A stretch of 64,000 bases of DNA from Martinezella tropici (GCA_000799755.1 JUHI01000008.1:206557-270556), one strand, 5' to 3'. Counted from the first letter of the stretch, positions 43,491 through 52,795 are shown. Made by a program: numbers and translations. The notes: generated from the sequence alone by a model not told the origin.

Positions 43491-44392
43491 GCGAATTTTT
43501 CCAGATGATCGAGCAGGGTGCGCGCGAAGCGCTCTGCCTCCTGCACCATGCCGAACATCAAGGTGCCCGGCAGCACGGATACGCGTCCGGCCCTCACGAA
43601 AGGAAGGCTGGTCCACAATGGACTGTCCTGCAGAGTGTCGAGCACGTTGGGCGGTAGCAGAGGCTCGAATGCGATCAGGCGCAGGTTTTGATCGAGGGTT
43701 GCCAATTGCTCCAACCCGATCGTTTCGAAGCCCCAATAATCGCCGGTTCCGGTCCAGGCGTTTTTGAGGCCGATCCTGGTCATGACATTCTGGTAGAGGC
43801 CCGCCCCGCAGTAGATGCGGGCGTGGCGCGTATCGACGAAGTTGATGAGGGCCAATGGCGGCGGATCGAGCTTCTTTATCCGGCTCGCACAATCATCGAA
43901 GAATCGTTCCGACCGGGCAAGGAAATCCTCCGCCTGGGGGCGCCGGCCGATTGCGTCGGCGAGCAGCCGTGTGGCTGCAATGGAGCGCTGCAGCGCCTCG
44001 CCGCCCTCTGCATAGATCGTCAGCTCCATGACGGGCGAAATTGCTTCGAGCTGCGGTTTCAACGGGGCGAGATAAGGCGTTGTCAAGATCAGCGCCGGCT
44101 TGACGCTTGCCAGGACCTCGAGATTGATCTCGCTGGTGGTGCCGAGGTCGATGACGCCGGCCGGCATCTTCGGTTCGACGACCCAGGTGTTCCAATCGGC
44201 AAGAGAGGCGATGGCGGCGGGCGTGACGCCAAGCGCAAGCAGCGTCGATGCCAGGCCGTAATCGAGGGAAACGATCGGCCCGGATATGGTTTCGGCGGCC
44301 ATTCCTACTCGTGGAACGGCAAGAAGCGCCGCCGCGGCAAGCAGCGTGCGGCGCGATAGCGTGAGGTTTTCAAGGCCGCGTTCAGATGACAT
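43487..44392 (-). CDS. fhuD: Periplasmic iron-siderophore binding protein (FhuD-like)
   Basis: About 301 residues of the helical-backbone (class III) solute-binding family. The N-terminus has a twin-arginine signal, LSRRTLLAAAALLAVP. The mature part begins ISGPIVSLDYGLASTLLALGVTPAAIASL, typical of FhuD. ATG 44392 overlaps the end of fhuC and is preferred over an ATG at 44410 that lacks a ribosome binding site. It hands ferric hydroxamate to FhuB. Confidence 0.9.
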   Translation of the reverse strand: MSSERGLENLTLSRRTLLAAAALLAVPRVGMAAETISGPIVSLDYGLASTLLALGVTPAAIASLADWNTWVVEPKMPAGVIDLGTTSEINLEVLASVKPALILTTPYLAPLKPQLEAISPVMELTIYAEGGEALQRSIAATRLLADAIGRRPQAEDFLARSERFFDDCASRIKKLDPPPLALINFVDTRHARIYCGAGLYQNVMTRIGLKNAWTGTGDYWGFETIGLEQLATLDQNLRLIAFEPLLPPNVLDTLQDSPLWTSLPFVRAGRVSVLPGTLMFGMVQEAERFARTLLDHLEKFA

Positions 44393-45197
44393 AGGCAAGC
44401 GGCGTTCCATGCACGGGATGAGCGGTGACGCCCATATTGGTGCCGTAGATCATGTGGAGCGTCTCTGCCTTCATCAGGCTCGGCGAGGGACCCGCAGCAA
44501 TGAGGCGGCCCTGCTTCAGCGCATGCAGATGGTCGCAGAAATGCGCGGCGACATTGATGTCGTGCAGGACGAGAATGACGCTCAGGTCCTTCGTCCGGCA
44601 AAGCTCCCGCACGAGCCCGAGGATTTCCATCTGATGGGCGATATCGAGCGCCGAGGTCGGCTCGTCGAGCAACAGGCAGCGGCTGTCCTGGGCGACCAGC
44701 ATGGCGATCCAGACACGCTGGCGCTCGCCGCCTGACAGCGTGTCCACCATGCGGCCCGCCAGGGTATCGACATGGGTCAGCTTCATCGCGGTCTCCACCT
44801 TTTCCCGGTCGAGATCGGTAAAGCGGCCGAGTGCGCCGTGCCAGGGGTAGCGCCCGCAGGCAACGAGTTCCTCGACCGTCATTCCCGCGGCTGAGCTGGT
44901 GTCCTGCGGCAGGTAGGCGACTGCACGCGCAAAGGCGCGCATATCATAGGAACCGGCGGCAACCCCATCATAGAGGATGCGGCCGCCTGTCGGCTGAATC
45001 TGTCGGGCAAGCAACTTGATCAGCGTGGATTTGCCGGAGCCGTTATGACCGATCAGACCGGAAATCTCCCCCGCATTGAAGCTGATATCGAGAGGATGGA
45101 GGATGGTTTTGCCGTCGACCTCGAAACGCAGGCCCTCCGTTGCGAAGACCGTGGTGTGATGCTGGCCGTTTCGAATAGTCCTATCGTCTTTCATCAT
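44382..45197 (-). CDS. fhuC: Ferric-hydroxamate ABC transporter ATPase (FhuC-like)
   Basis: A 271-residue ATPase with Walker A GHNGSGKSTLIKLLARQ, signature LSGGERQRVWIAMLVAQ and Walker B LLLDEPTSALD, typical of the FepC/FhuC branch. It is the first of three overlapping genes fhuC-fhuD-fhuB and follows the GNAT gene by 57 bp, so the sigma factor gene may head the whole leftward unit. Confidence 0.93.
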   Translation of the reverse strand: MMKDDRTIRNGQHHTTVFATEGLRFEVDGKTILHPLDISFNAGEISGLIGHNGSGKSTLIKLLARQIQPTGGRILYDGVAAGSYDMRAFARAVAYLPQDTSSAAGMTVEELVACGRYPWHGALGRFTDLDREKVETAMKLTHVDTLAGRMVDTLSGGERQRVWIAMLVAQDSRCLLLDEPTSALDIAHQMEILGLVRELCRTKDLSVILVLHDINVAAHFCDHLHALKQGRLIAAGPSPSLMKAETLHMIYGTNMGVTAHPVHGTPLAYVI

Positions 45198-45254
45198 GGT
45201 TCCTGCTGAAGCATACGGCTTCCTGAGATGCTTGTTGCCGGTGGAGCGGCCGGG

Positions 45255-45728
45255 TTAGTTGATCGAGGTCAATGGCTTGACGAAGAAGAGACATGGATCG
45301 CTTTCCCGCCAGAGCGTCGGGAATGTTTCGGCGCGGATGAAGCCGTTTCTGTCGTAGAAGGCGCGCGTCTTTTCATATTGCGGTTCGTTCCTGCCGCGCG
45401 GCGCGAGCGTCTTTACCGTCAGGAGCTTGCAATCGGAAGATCGTGCAAATGCCTCGGCCGCGGACAGCAAGCTTTTGCCGATGCCGCTACGATGGTATCG
45501 GCGGCGGGTCGCAATGACCAGGATCTCCATCGCCGCCGGCGGATGCGCACGCAGCGCCACGAAGCCGGCAATGGTATCGGCCTCAACACAGGCGAACATG
45601 GGGAGGGTCTCGACGGCCTTCGCACAGGCCTCGATGACATCGCGATCGGTGAACCAATCCGACAGTTCGGACATGATGTCGCGACAGATCCTACCCTTTG
45701 CTTGGGTTATCTCGACGGCTTCCTGCAT
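45255..45728 (-). CDS. GNAT-family N-acetyltransferase in the iron operon
   Basis: A 157-residue GNAT protein. The acetyl-CoA loop is ATRRRYHRSGIGKSLLSAAEAFA, and EKTRAFYDRNGFIRAETFP is the usual C-terminal part. ATG 45728 is preceded by AGAGGAAG; earlier in-frame starts overlap the sigma gene. It sits between the sigma factor and fhuC. It could acetylate a siderophore precursor as VbsC does in vicibactin synthesis, but this is only a positional guess. Confidence 0.8.
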   Translation of the reverse strand: MQEAVEITQAKGRICRDIMSELSDWFTDRDVIEACAKAVETLPMFACVEADTIAGFVALRAHPPAAMEILVIATRRRYHRSGIGKSLLSAAEAFARSSDCKLLTVKTLAPRGRNEPQYEKTRAFYDRNGFIRAETFPTLWRESDPCLFFVKPLTSIN

Positions 45729-45778
45729 CTGTTCTTCCTCTTTCCGGCGATGGTCGCGCGGATGATGGCTGTTGCCCA

Positions 45779-46372
45779 TCATCCCGCCCTTATCTCCCGT
45801 ACCCGTGTCGATCGGTTCCGTCTGTGATCGCCGCGAGCAGCGCATTCACGGTCGCTTTCGAGTGAGATTGCGGCGAGGCAGCGCGAATGCGCCTCTCTCA
45901 AAAGGCCGCAAACCAGGGCGCAGGATACGCCCGCCTCCCTGGCGATGATTTTCTGGGGAACGTCGTCGAAATAATGCTCCTCGTAGAACTTTCGGGTTCT
46001 GGCGGGCATGGCTTCGACTGTGCAGCGAAATGCCTTGTAGGCCTCAGCCTCGTGAAGATGTTCCTCGGGGCTTCCGTAGGTCGAGGTGTTGCCGCCGATT
46101 TCCTCTTCGACGAATAGGCCGCGCTCATATTGCAGGCGGCGCATATAATCCGTCGCCAGATTGCGAACCATGCGCATCACATAGGGCGCTGGCGCCGCTA
46201 TATCTTCCTTGAGCGGCTTGGAGACCAGCTGCAGGAGAACTTCCTGCACGACGTCCTCGGCCAGGCTCATGCAGCCTGTAATCCTGCGCGCGACGGAGAG
46301 GAGCTTCGGATAGGCGTGAAGTGCTGTTTGGAGTTGCTCATTGGAAGTCGACTGCGAATGGTTGGCAATCAT
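45779..46372 (-). CDS. ECF RNA polymerase sigma factor, RpoI/FecI-like
   Basis: A 197-residue ECF sigma factor. Region 2 is SLAEDVVQEVLLQLV to YVMRMVRNLATDYMRR; region 4 is LPARTRKFYEEHYFDDVPQKIIAREAGVSCALVCGLLREA. It matches iron-starvation sigma factors. No FecR-type anti-sigma gene is adjacent, as with R. leguminosarum RpoI, which drives vicibactin genes. Its promoter has an iron box 71 nt upstream with an overlapping TTGACT -35-like element, so it is probably made under iron limitation and then activates the NRPS operons (inference). Start chosen at MIANHSQS. Confidence 0.88.
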   Translation of the reverse strand: MIANHSQSTSNEQLQTALHAYPKLLSVARRITGCMSLAEDVVQEVLLQLVSKPLKEDIAAPAPYVMRMVRNLATDYMRRLQYERGLFVEEEIGGNTSTYGSPEEHLHEAEAYKAFRCTVEAMPARTRKFYEEHYFDDVPQKIIAREAGVSCALVCGLLREAHSRCLAAISLESDRECAARGDHRRNRSTRVREIRAG

Positions 46373-46443
46373 GTCGGGCTCTCGCTGAAATCCAAAGTTG
46401 CATTTCGATGTGCCCCTCTTTTTGAAAGGGACCCTATAAAACA

Positions 46444-46458
46444 TGATAATAATAGTCA
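46444..46458. promoter_or_regulatory. Iron-responsive operator box (TGA-N9-TCA) for the sigma factor
   Basis: TGATAATAATAGTCA, 71 nt upstream of the sigma factor ATG. On the reverse strand it overlaps TTGACT, a good -35 element, with an AT-rich TATAGG about 15-16 bases further on, so repressor binding would block the promoter. Confidence 0.65.
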
Positions 46459-46536
46459 AGATAGAAGAAGGGAAAAGTGAAGCAACTTCTAAATCACGGA
46501 TTATCCACCTGATTTTATTTAAATTTCCCAGAGGAT

Positions 46537-47256
46537 CTAGTAGAAAATCCCGTTTTTGTGATGCCGCCACAATGGCGTTGTCGCTGCCTTCGATGTCGCG
46601 ACGGCCCATTGAAAATCCGCGCTTTCACCGCCGCCAATTCGGCCGGAGCGGATGAAGATCGGCTCACCTGAAAGCTGCCATGTGCCGCTAAAGGTTGCAT
46701 TTCCAGGTGCCAGCATCACGCTTTGCGGGTCGGCTAGAAAACCTTGGCTAAGGCACTTCAGTGCAGCCTCTTTCTGAACCCAGCAGGCGAGAAAGACATC
46801 GTGGCGATGTCTCGTGTCAAATCGATGGACTTGGTTGAGCTCTTGTTCGGAAAGGATCATGGGCATGATCTCGCGGGTCTCTTCCTCCGAAAAGGCATCT
46901 ATGCGTTCGATATCGATACCGATGCGGCCGCCGCGACAGATTGCGAGCGCCACGCGGTCTTTCGTATGCGAGAGATTGAAGTCGATATCGGGATAATCGC
47001 GTAGGTAAGGCCTGCCGGAGGGGGTAATTGCCAGAGAAAGTGCTTGCGGCGTACAGCCAAGCAGATTGGCGATGATGCTTCGACACAGGATACGCCCGGC
47101 AACGAAAAGACACCGTGCGTCGGCCGATCGAAAGGCCGACGCACGGTGTCTTTCCGCTTCGCTTAACAGCCGGTCCGGGAGATCAAATCCGTCGTGCAGG
47201 TACAGGCAATGAAGCTCGACCTGCGCGACGTCTTCCCCTGTTCGGAGAAAATCCAC
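46537..47256 (-). CDS. 4'-phosphopantetheinyl transferase, Sfp type
   Basis: A 239-residue Sfp-type enzyme that attaches the phosphopantetheine arm to the NRPS carrier domain. Motifs: FNLSHTKDRVALAI, the magnesium-binding GIDIERID, and CWVQKEAALKCLSQGF (the W-x-x-K-E-A motif). The start is GTG at 47256, one base after the hydroxylase stop. It is the third gene of the leftward operon NRPS - hydroxylase - PPTase. A perfect 20-bp inverted repeat lies inside its coding sequence. Confidence 0.9.
   Translation of the reverse strand: MDFLRTGEDVAQVELHCLYLHDGFDLPDRLLSEAERHRASAFRSADARCLFVAGRILCRSIIANLLGCTPQALSLAITPSGRPYLRDYPDIDFNLSHTKDRVALAICRGGRIGIDIERIDAFSEEETREIMPMILSEQELNQVHRFDTRHRHDVFLACWVQKEAALKCLSQGFLADPQSVMLAPGNATFSGTWQLSGEPIFIRSGRIGGGESADFQWAVATSKAATTPLWRHHKNGIFY
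47106..47153. repeat. Perfect 20-bp inverted repeat inside the PPTase gene
   Basis: Two exact 20-bp arms (47106-47125 and 47134-47153, core ACACCGTGCGTCGGCC) with an 8-base loop. Read in the gene's direction the stem is GC-rich and followed by TTTTCG, so it resembles an intrinsic terminator placed within the coding sequence. Confidence 0.8.
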
Positions 47257-47257
47257 T

Positions 47258-48577
47258 CTATTCCGCCGCCTGTCCCAGGTGGGAGGCAAGTTCCGAGGAC
47301 GGTGCGTGCGTTTCCCATTGTACGATGGGATCGAGTTGATCGAGATCGAAATGCTGGTGACCGAGCAGGGCGTTGGCAATCACAGCGCTGCGCCATGCGG
47401 CAAGGCTGAGCTGCGGTTCGGCAATGCCGTGGCTGTGGCGCCCGGCGTTGAGGACGAAAATGCGGTTCTCCCTCGGGCCGTCCCATGCGAGCGAGAAGTC
47501 GGTTTCCAGCACCGGCTCGCCGATGGAGCTGAGCTCGATACGGTTTTCGAGCGAATGCAGGAAGTCAGGAAGCACGAAGCGATAGCCGGTGGCAAGCACG
47601 ATCATGTCGACGGTCAGCGTCTCGATGCTGTCGTCAAAACCGTTGCGCATCGTCAGCGTGATTTCCGGGCCATCCTGCTCGGCGGCAATGACGTTACGGA
47701 AGGGGCGAAGCGATATGCCGTGATCGGGAGCACCCCGCGCTTCAAGCTTGCGCTCGTAGAGCCGGCGATAGAGCTTCTTCAAGGTCGAGGCGGAAACGCC
47801 GTCGCTTGCCAGCACCTGCCGGCGCGTATGGGTGAGGCGCAGTTCTTCGGGCAGCCCGTGGAAGCGCTCCATATAGCTCGGTGTGAAGAGCTCGTTGGTA
47901 AATGGTGTGGCATCGAGCGGTTCGAAATTCGGCCTGCGGCTGATCCAATGGATGCTCGAAACGGTATCCAGATCCAGAAGCGCATCGACGATCTCGGCAC
48001 CGCTTTGGCCGCCACCGATGACGGCAACGCGCGGAGCCTTGACGCCCACGAGCCGCTGCGTCGCCTCGCTGCTATGAAAGGTCATGGATTTCGGCAGTTG
48101 TTCGGCCCAGGCGGGCCGGGCCGGTATTTTGCCGACACCGACGGAAAGATTGCGGGCGCTGATCGCGCCGTCATCGCTGGCAATCGAGAAGAAGCCGTCA
48201 TTGGCGTGGACCTCACGAACGCTGGCGCCGAAGCGAAGCGAAGTCAGTCCGCGGGCGACCCATCCGAGATAATCGGCAAATTCCTTGCGCGGTACTGCCT
48301 CATATTCCGCGTTCAGAAACTGATAAAAGCGTTTATGGGCAACAAGATAGGAGAGGAAACTCCAGGGGCTTGTCGGGTTGGTGGCCGTCACCAGATCCTT
48401 GAGGATCGATGTCTGCATTTCCGCGCCCGGCAGCATCATTCCCGGATGCCATGCGAAGGACGGGCGCCGTTCGAAGAAGCGCACCGAAAGTTGCGGTATG
48501 GAATCGAGTTGAGCAGCAAGGCTGAGGTTGAACGGTCCAATTCCGGCCCCGGCGAGGTCGAGCACGTGCGATGTCAT
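47258..48577 (-). CDS. L-lysine N6- / L-ornithine N5-hydroxylase, IucD-like
   Basis: A 439-residue FAD/NADPH-dependent N-hydroxylating monooxygenase, the first step to hydroxamates. FAD site: AGAGIGPFNLSLAAQL. NADPH site: VAVIGGGQSGAE. C-terminal ATGYR completes the family pattern. The wording of SFAWHPGMMLPGAEMQT, LKDLVTATNPTSPWSFLSYL and NAGRHSHGIAEPQLSLAAWR is closer to IucD (lysine) than to PvdA-type ornithine enzymes as I recall them. Lysine versus ornithine cannot be settled by eye. It lies 32 bp after the NRPS gene. Confidence 0.88.
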   Translation of the reverse strand: MTSHVLDLAGAGIGPFNLSLAAQLDSIPQLSVRFFERRPSFAWHPGMMLPGAEMQTSILKDLVTATNPTSPWSFLSYLVAHKRFYQFLNAEYEAVPRKEFADYLGWVARGLTSLRFGASVREVHANDGFFSIASDDGAISARNLSVGVGKIPARPAWAEQLPKSMTFHSSEATQRLVGVKAPRVAVIGGGQSGAEIVDALLDLDTVSSIHWISRRPNFEPLDATPFTNELFTPSYMERFHGLPEELRLTHTRRQVLASDGVSASTLKKLYRRLYERKLEARGAPDHGISLRPFRNVIAAEQDGPEITLTMRNGFDDSIETLTVDMIVLATGYRFVLPDFLHSLENRIELSSIGEPVLETDFSLAWDGPRENRIFVLNAGRHSHGIAEPQLSLAAWRSAVIANALLGHQHFDLDQLDPIVQWETHAPSSELASHLGQAAE

Positions 48578-48609
48578 GATGCAGCTCCAGAATGATGTCG
48601 AAGAGGGGG

Positions 48610-51600
48610 TTACTTGACGGTGCCGATGGACAGCGGTCCCGGCGCAAAGGCATGATCGAGCCGTCGGGCGAAGCGCTGGTGGAAGGGCGTCTTGCCGATG
48701 ATCGTCAGATGGTTGGTGCCGGTGACGATCTCCGATGCCGTGGCGTTTGGCGAATAGCGCCGCCAATCGATGACGTTGAGGGCGCGTGTCAGGGAATCCT
48801 CGGCCGCAAAGGCGTGGATGCGGAAATCGGACTGCTCCAAGCGGTAGTTGCGGAAGATCATCGCATTGTCGATGAGAATCCAGAAGGTGTGTTCTTCCGA
48901 GCCGATATCCGGACCATCTGTCGGCAGTTTGACGTTGTGCTTGACGACATGGTGGAGGAACTGTTCGTAGACCTCCTCGTTCATGGCGGCAAAAAGCCTC
49001 TTCCAATCCTCGCGCATCGGTGTGGTTGCAAGCCAGCTCTGCACGGCGGCATGAGTGCGCTCCCGGATACCGTCCTCGAAGCGCGGCATGATGCCGACCG
49101 TGAATTCCTCGTCCATGTCGCAGACGTCGACCATGCCGATCATCCGCAGATCGATATCGTTGCCGAGCTGTCGGGCGGCCTCATAGGCGAGCAGCCCGCC
49201 CCACGACCAGCCGAGGAAGGCGCAAGGGCGGCCGTTGGCCTTTTTGCGGACGGCCTCGGCGTAACGAGCGGTGATATCTTCGACGCGGGTGCTCAGCGTC
49301 TTGGTCTCGGTCAGCGAATAGCAGATGAAGCCGGTCGCCGGCTGTTCCGGGCCGAGATAGTCGACGAGGCGCATATATTCGCGCGTGCTGACGAGAAGGC
49401 CAGGGAAGCAATAGAGCACCGGCCGGTCGCCGTTGCGTCGGAGATAGACGACGTCGACGCCCGCCTCGTCAGGAGTTCCGTCGATCGCCAGCGCGAGGTC
49501 GCGCACTGTCGGATGGTTGAACATGTCAGCGATCGACAGCGGCCATTCGGGATGGCGCATCTTCAGGCGCGAGACGATGCGCACGGCCATGAGCGACTGC
49601 CCGCCAATATCGAAGAAATTCTCCGTGACGCCGATATCGCCGATATCCAGTATGTCCTTCCAGACGTCGAGGATCGCCTTTTCCTTGTCGTTGGCGGGAG
49701 CCGCCATGTCGCGCTCGATGCGCGGTGCGGGCAGGGCGGCGCGATCGAGCTTGCTGTTCGGCCCCATCGGCAGCTTGTCGATCAGCATGATGGTCTGCGG
49801 CACCATGTAGTCGGGCAGCGCCGTCATGGCGGCGCGGCGCAACTCGGTCACGCTCAATATTGCGCCCTCGCGCGGCACCACATAGGCGACGAGAGAGCTA
49901 CGGCCGCCGTCATTGTGCAGTAGGATGACGGCTTCCGCGACCCGCTGATCCGAGCGCAGCACGGCTTCGATCTCGCCGGGCTCGATGCGGAAGCCGCGCA
50001 ACTTGATCTGGTGATCGACACGGCCGGCGAACTCGACGATGCCGTCTTCCCGCCAGCGGCCGAGATCGCCCGACTTGTAGAGCCTGCCGCCTTGCGAGAA
50101 GGGGTCGGGAATGAAGCGGTCCGCGGTCAACTCGGGCTGGCCGAGATAGCCGCGCGCAAGGCCGCTGCCGCCGATGTAGATTTCGCCGATCACGCCGACC
50201 GGAACGGGCGCAAGGTCGGCATCGAGCACATAGATGCGCCGATCGCCCACGCCGCGGCCGATCGGCGCGACCGTCCCCTCGAAGCGGGTTCCCGCCGGGA
50301 TCTTCCAGATCATCGGCGTCATGATCGTTTCGGTCGGGCCGTAGCCGTTGATCAGCAACTGCGCCTTCAGGTTTTCGGTGATCATGTCGAACACCGCCTG
50401 TGACAAGGCCTCGCCGCCGAAGGAATAGAGCCGTAGCCGCGGTATTTCGCTATTTTCGCCGGCATATTCGGCAAGGCCGCGCACATAGCTGGTGGGCAGG
50501 CTGGCATTGTTGACGCCGTGGCGCTTCATCATTGCAAAAGCGTCTTCCGGTGTCGCGAGCTTGTCCTGTGTCAGCACCACGCCACCGCCTGCCATCAGCG
50601 GCACCATCCAGCGTTCATGACCGCCGTCGGACGTAAACGGAAGAACGGGGTATTCGCAGGATTCCTCGCTCATCTCGTAGATGCGCAAGGTCGCCTTGCA
50701 ATGATGCGCCAAAGGTCCGTGCTCGACCGCAACACCCTTCGGCACGCCTGTCGAACCGGAGGTGTAGATCACATAGGCGAGCTGTTGCGGGGCAATCGAC
50801 GTTGCCAGTGCGTCGACTCTCTCGGAGGATAGGTCGGTCTTATCGAGATCGAGGTAGGGCGTTGCGATATCGCCCGGCAGGTTGGCGATGTGTTTCGTCC
50901 GGGAGATGACGAGCGAGAGCCCCGGCGCCGTCAGGATGTGCCGATTGCGTGCTTCGGGGTGATCCGGTTCGACAGGCGTGAACGCGCCGCCCGCCTTCAG
51001 GACCGCCAGAATGGCGACGATCGCGTCGATCGATTTTTCGAGCGCGATGGCAACGCGTTTCTCCGGCCCTATGCCGAGCGCGATCAGATGATGCGCCAGC
51101 CGATTGGCGGCGAGTTCAAGCTCGCCATGGGTCACCGATTTCTCGCCCTGCGCCACGGCAAATGCATTCGGCCGCCGGCGCGCCTGCGCGGAAATGACCT
51201 CGTGGATCGGCGTGCCATCATCCGGTTCCGGCGCATCGGGATAGGGCGCGGAAAGCCTGTCCAGCTCTTCCGCGGAGACGAAGGGAATGTGCTTGATCTG
51301 CGTGCCAGGATCGGCGTCAAGCTGCGCAAGTGCGATGGCGAGATCGTCTGCGAAGCGGCCCACTTGCTTTCGATCATGCTTTTGCGGATCGAAGCCGATG
51401 CCGATGCGCAACTTGCCGGCAGTTGCCGGCGAAACGGTGACGACCAGATCGGCATCGCGACGTGCCGGTGGCTCGACCAAGCCTCGGACCGTCGCCCCGT
51501 TGGAAGTGGCTTCCGCAACGCGGAGGGATGGGCGCACATCGAGAAGCGTCTTGACGAGACCGGTCGTATCGAAGAGTTCGTCCCGTTTGATCAAAGCGTC

Positions 51601-52587
51601 TGCAAGGGCCTCGAAGGGCAGGGATTGGCGGGTGGCCGCCTCGATCTCCTCAAGGAAGGTCGCGCGGGCATCGCCAAGAGTCATCGCGCCATTGAGATCG
51701 GTCGTCAGGATCAGTACATCCTCGCTGCGGGCAGCAAGCTTCTGCCTTTGCGGCCGGGTGACCAGGCCGATCCTTTGCGTACTGTATCCGGAATGACGCC
51801 GCAGCGTGATCCCAAGCGCGGCAAGCATGTCGCGGGAGGTATCCGCAGCCGCCCCTACCGGCACTTCGATCACCTGTTCGAACCAGGCCTCGTCGACAAT
51901 GCCCTTCGCCGCCGATGTCTGCGGCGGGAGCGATGCGATGTTCTCCTGAGCCGTCAGCCGTTGGAACCAGAAATCGACTAGCTCCGGTGTCGGATTGCGC
52001 GGAGAGCCGTTCGCAATCATCCACGATAAGGCGTCCGGCAGAGCCTCCTCCGCGATATCCGCCGCGTCATGACCGTCGATGTCGCGAAGGAAATCCGTCG
52101 CAAGCAGATCGAGCGTTACGGCATCGGCGAGGATCGCGTGAAGGGAGAACACGGCGCCGAACGCCTCTCCGTTTTGCGTTAGAATGATGAAGCGGGCCGG
52201 ATTGCCATCGGCGAGATCGATCGCGCGGGCTCGTTCCGCCGAAGTGGCCCTCGCCAAAGCCTCGCTCAGATCGTCGCCAGCGACCAACTCTGTCTCAACG
52301 ATCTCGACGAAGCGGTCGTTTTTCAGGATCTGCTGGACGGCGCCGCCTGCACGCGCTTCGAATTCCGAGGTGATGAGGGGATGCTGCTGCGAAAGCCTTG
52401 AGAGTGCCCTACGTGCTGCAGCAAGAGCGACGGAAGGAAAGGTGATGGCGAGTATTTGTCGCCCGTAGACGACTTCGTTACCCGTCTCCGACAAGAGCCA
52501 GATGCGTGACTGTGCTGGCGATAGCGAGCATTTGGCGATGTAATCCGAGTCGTTTGCTGCCGTGGCATTCCGATCATGGGCAGTCAT
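48610..52587 (-). CDS. Single-module NRPS: degenerate C - A - PCP - TE
   Basis: About 1325 residues, EntF- or VbsS-like in layout. Residues about 20-450 are condensation-like, but the HHxxxDG motif reads HAILADA (150-156), losing the second, catalytic His. The adenylation domain (about 460-950) has TSGSTG (609-614), YGPTE (749-753), YKSGDLGRW and GPNSKLDR. Its A4 region is unusual: FTSDGGHERW in place of the common FDxS pattern. The carrier domain has IGGQSL with Ser998. The thioesterase has GWSWGG (Ser1128) and a C-terminal histidine in GTNH (about 1293). It probably loads one hydroxylated amino acid, and the TE joins copies. ATG 52587 is chosen; 52623 is an alternative. Confidence 0.92.
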   Translation of the reverse strand: MTAHDRNATAANDSDYIAKCSLSPAQSRIWLLSETGNEVVYGRQILAITFPSVALAAARRALSRLSQQHPLITSEFEARAGGAVQQILKNDRFVEIVETELVAGDDLSEALARATSAERARAIDLADGNPARFIILTQNGEAFGAVFSLHAILADAVTLDLLATDFLRDIDGHDAADIAEEALPDALSWMIANGSPRNPTPELVDFWFQRLTAQENIASLPPQTSAAKGIVDEAWFEQVIEVPVGAAADTSRDMLAALGITLRRHSGYSTQRIGLVTRPQRQKLAARSEDVLILTTDLNGAMTLGDARATFLEEIEAATRQSLPFEALADALIKRDELFDTTGLVKTLLDVRPSLRVAEATSNGATVRGLVEPPARRDADLVVTVSPATAGKLRIGIGFDPQKHDRKQVGRFADDLAIALAQLDADPGTQIKHIPFVSAEELDRLSAPYPDAPEPDDGTPIHEVISAQARRRPNAFAVAQGEKSVTHGELELAANRLAHHLIALGIGPEKRVAIALEKSIDAIVAILAVLKAGGAFTPVEPDHPEARNRHILTAPGLSLVISRTKHIANLPGDIATPYLDLDKTDLSSERVDALATSIAPQQLAYVIYTSGSTGVPKGVAVEHGPLAHHCKATLRIYEMSEESCEYPVLPFTSDGGHERWMVPLMAGGGVVLTQDKLATPEDAFAMMKRHGVNNASLPTSYVRGLAEYAGENSEIPRLRLYSFGGEALSQAVFDMITENLKAQLLINGYGPTETIMTPMIWKIPAGTRFEGTVAPIGRGVGDRRIYVLDADLAPVPVGVIGEIYIGGSGLARGYLGQPELTADRFIPDPFSQGGRLYKSGDLGRWREDGIVEFAGRVDHQIKLRGFRIEPGEIEAVLRSDQRVAEAVILLHNDGGRSSLVAYVVPREGAILSVTELRRAAMTALPDYMVPQTIMLIDKLPMGPNSKLDRAALPAPRIERDMAAPANDKEKAILDVWKDILDIGDIGVTENFFDIGGQSLMAVRIVSRLKMRHPEWPLSIADMFNHPTVRDLALAIDGTPDEAGVDVVYLRRNGDRPVLYCFPGLLVSTREYMRLVDYLGPEQPATGFICYSLTETKTLSTRVEDITARYAEAVRKKANGRPCAFLGWSWGGLLAYEAARQLGNDIDLRMIGMVDVCDMDEEFTVGIMPRFEDGIRERTHAAVQSWLATTPMREDWKRLFAAMNEEVYEQFLHHVVKHNVKLPTDGPDIGSEEHTFWILIDNAMIFRNYRLEQSDFRIHAFAAEDSLTRALNVIDWRRYSPNATASEIVTGTNHLTIIGKTPFHQRFARRLDHAFAPGPLSIGTVK

Positions 52588-52795
52588 TTCTTCGCCATTC
52601 TCCCTGAATGTACTGAAATACATATCTGATCAATCGAAATACAATAATGTACACACCTCAATATCCATTGAAGATATTAAGTTTAATCGATTGATTTCTC
52701 TGACTTTCTGGCGTCGATAAACTCAGATACTCCGAAAATTACGTCGACGTAGCTGCATGACGAACGGAGTTTTGAAAAATTCAGGCGATTTTCAA

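Noticed and set aside
43491..43892. N-terminal extension of fhuB
   Set aside because: It runs through fhuD in another frame; ATG 43490 gives the usual FhuB length and the ATGA overlap.
48592..49923. Open frame of 443 codons on the plus strand
   Set aside because: Antisense to the PCP-TE end of the NRPS; no recognisable domain.
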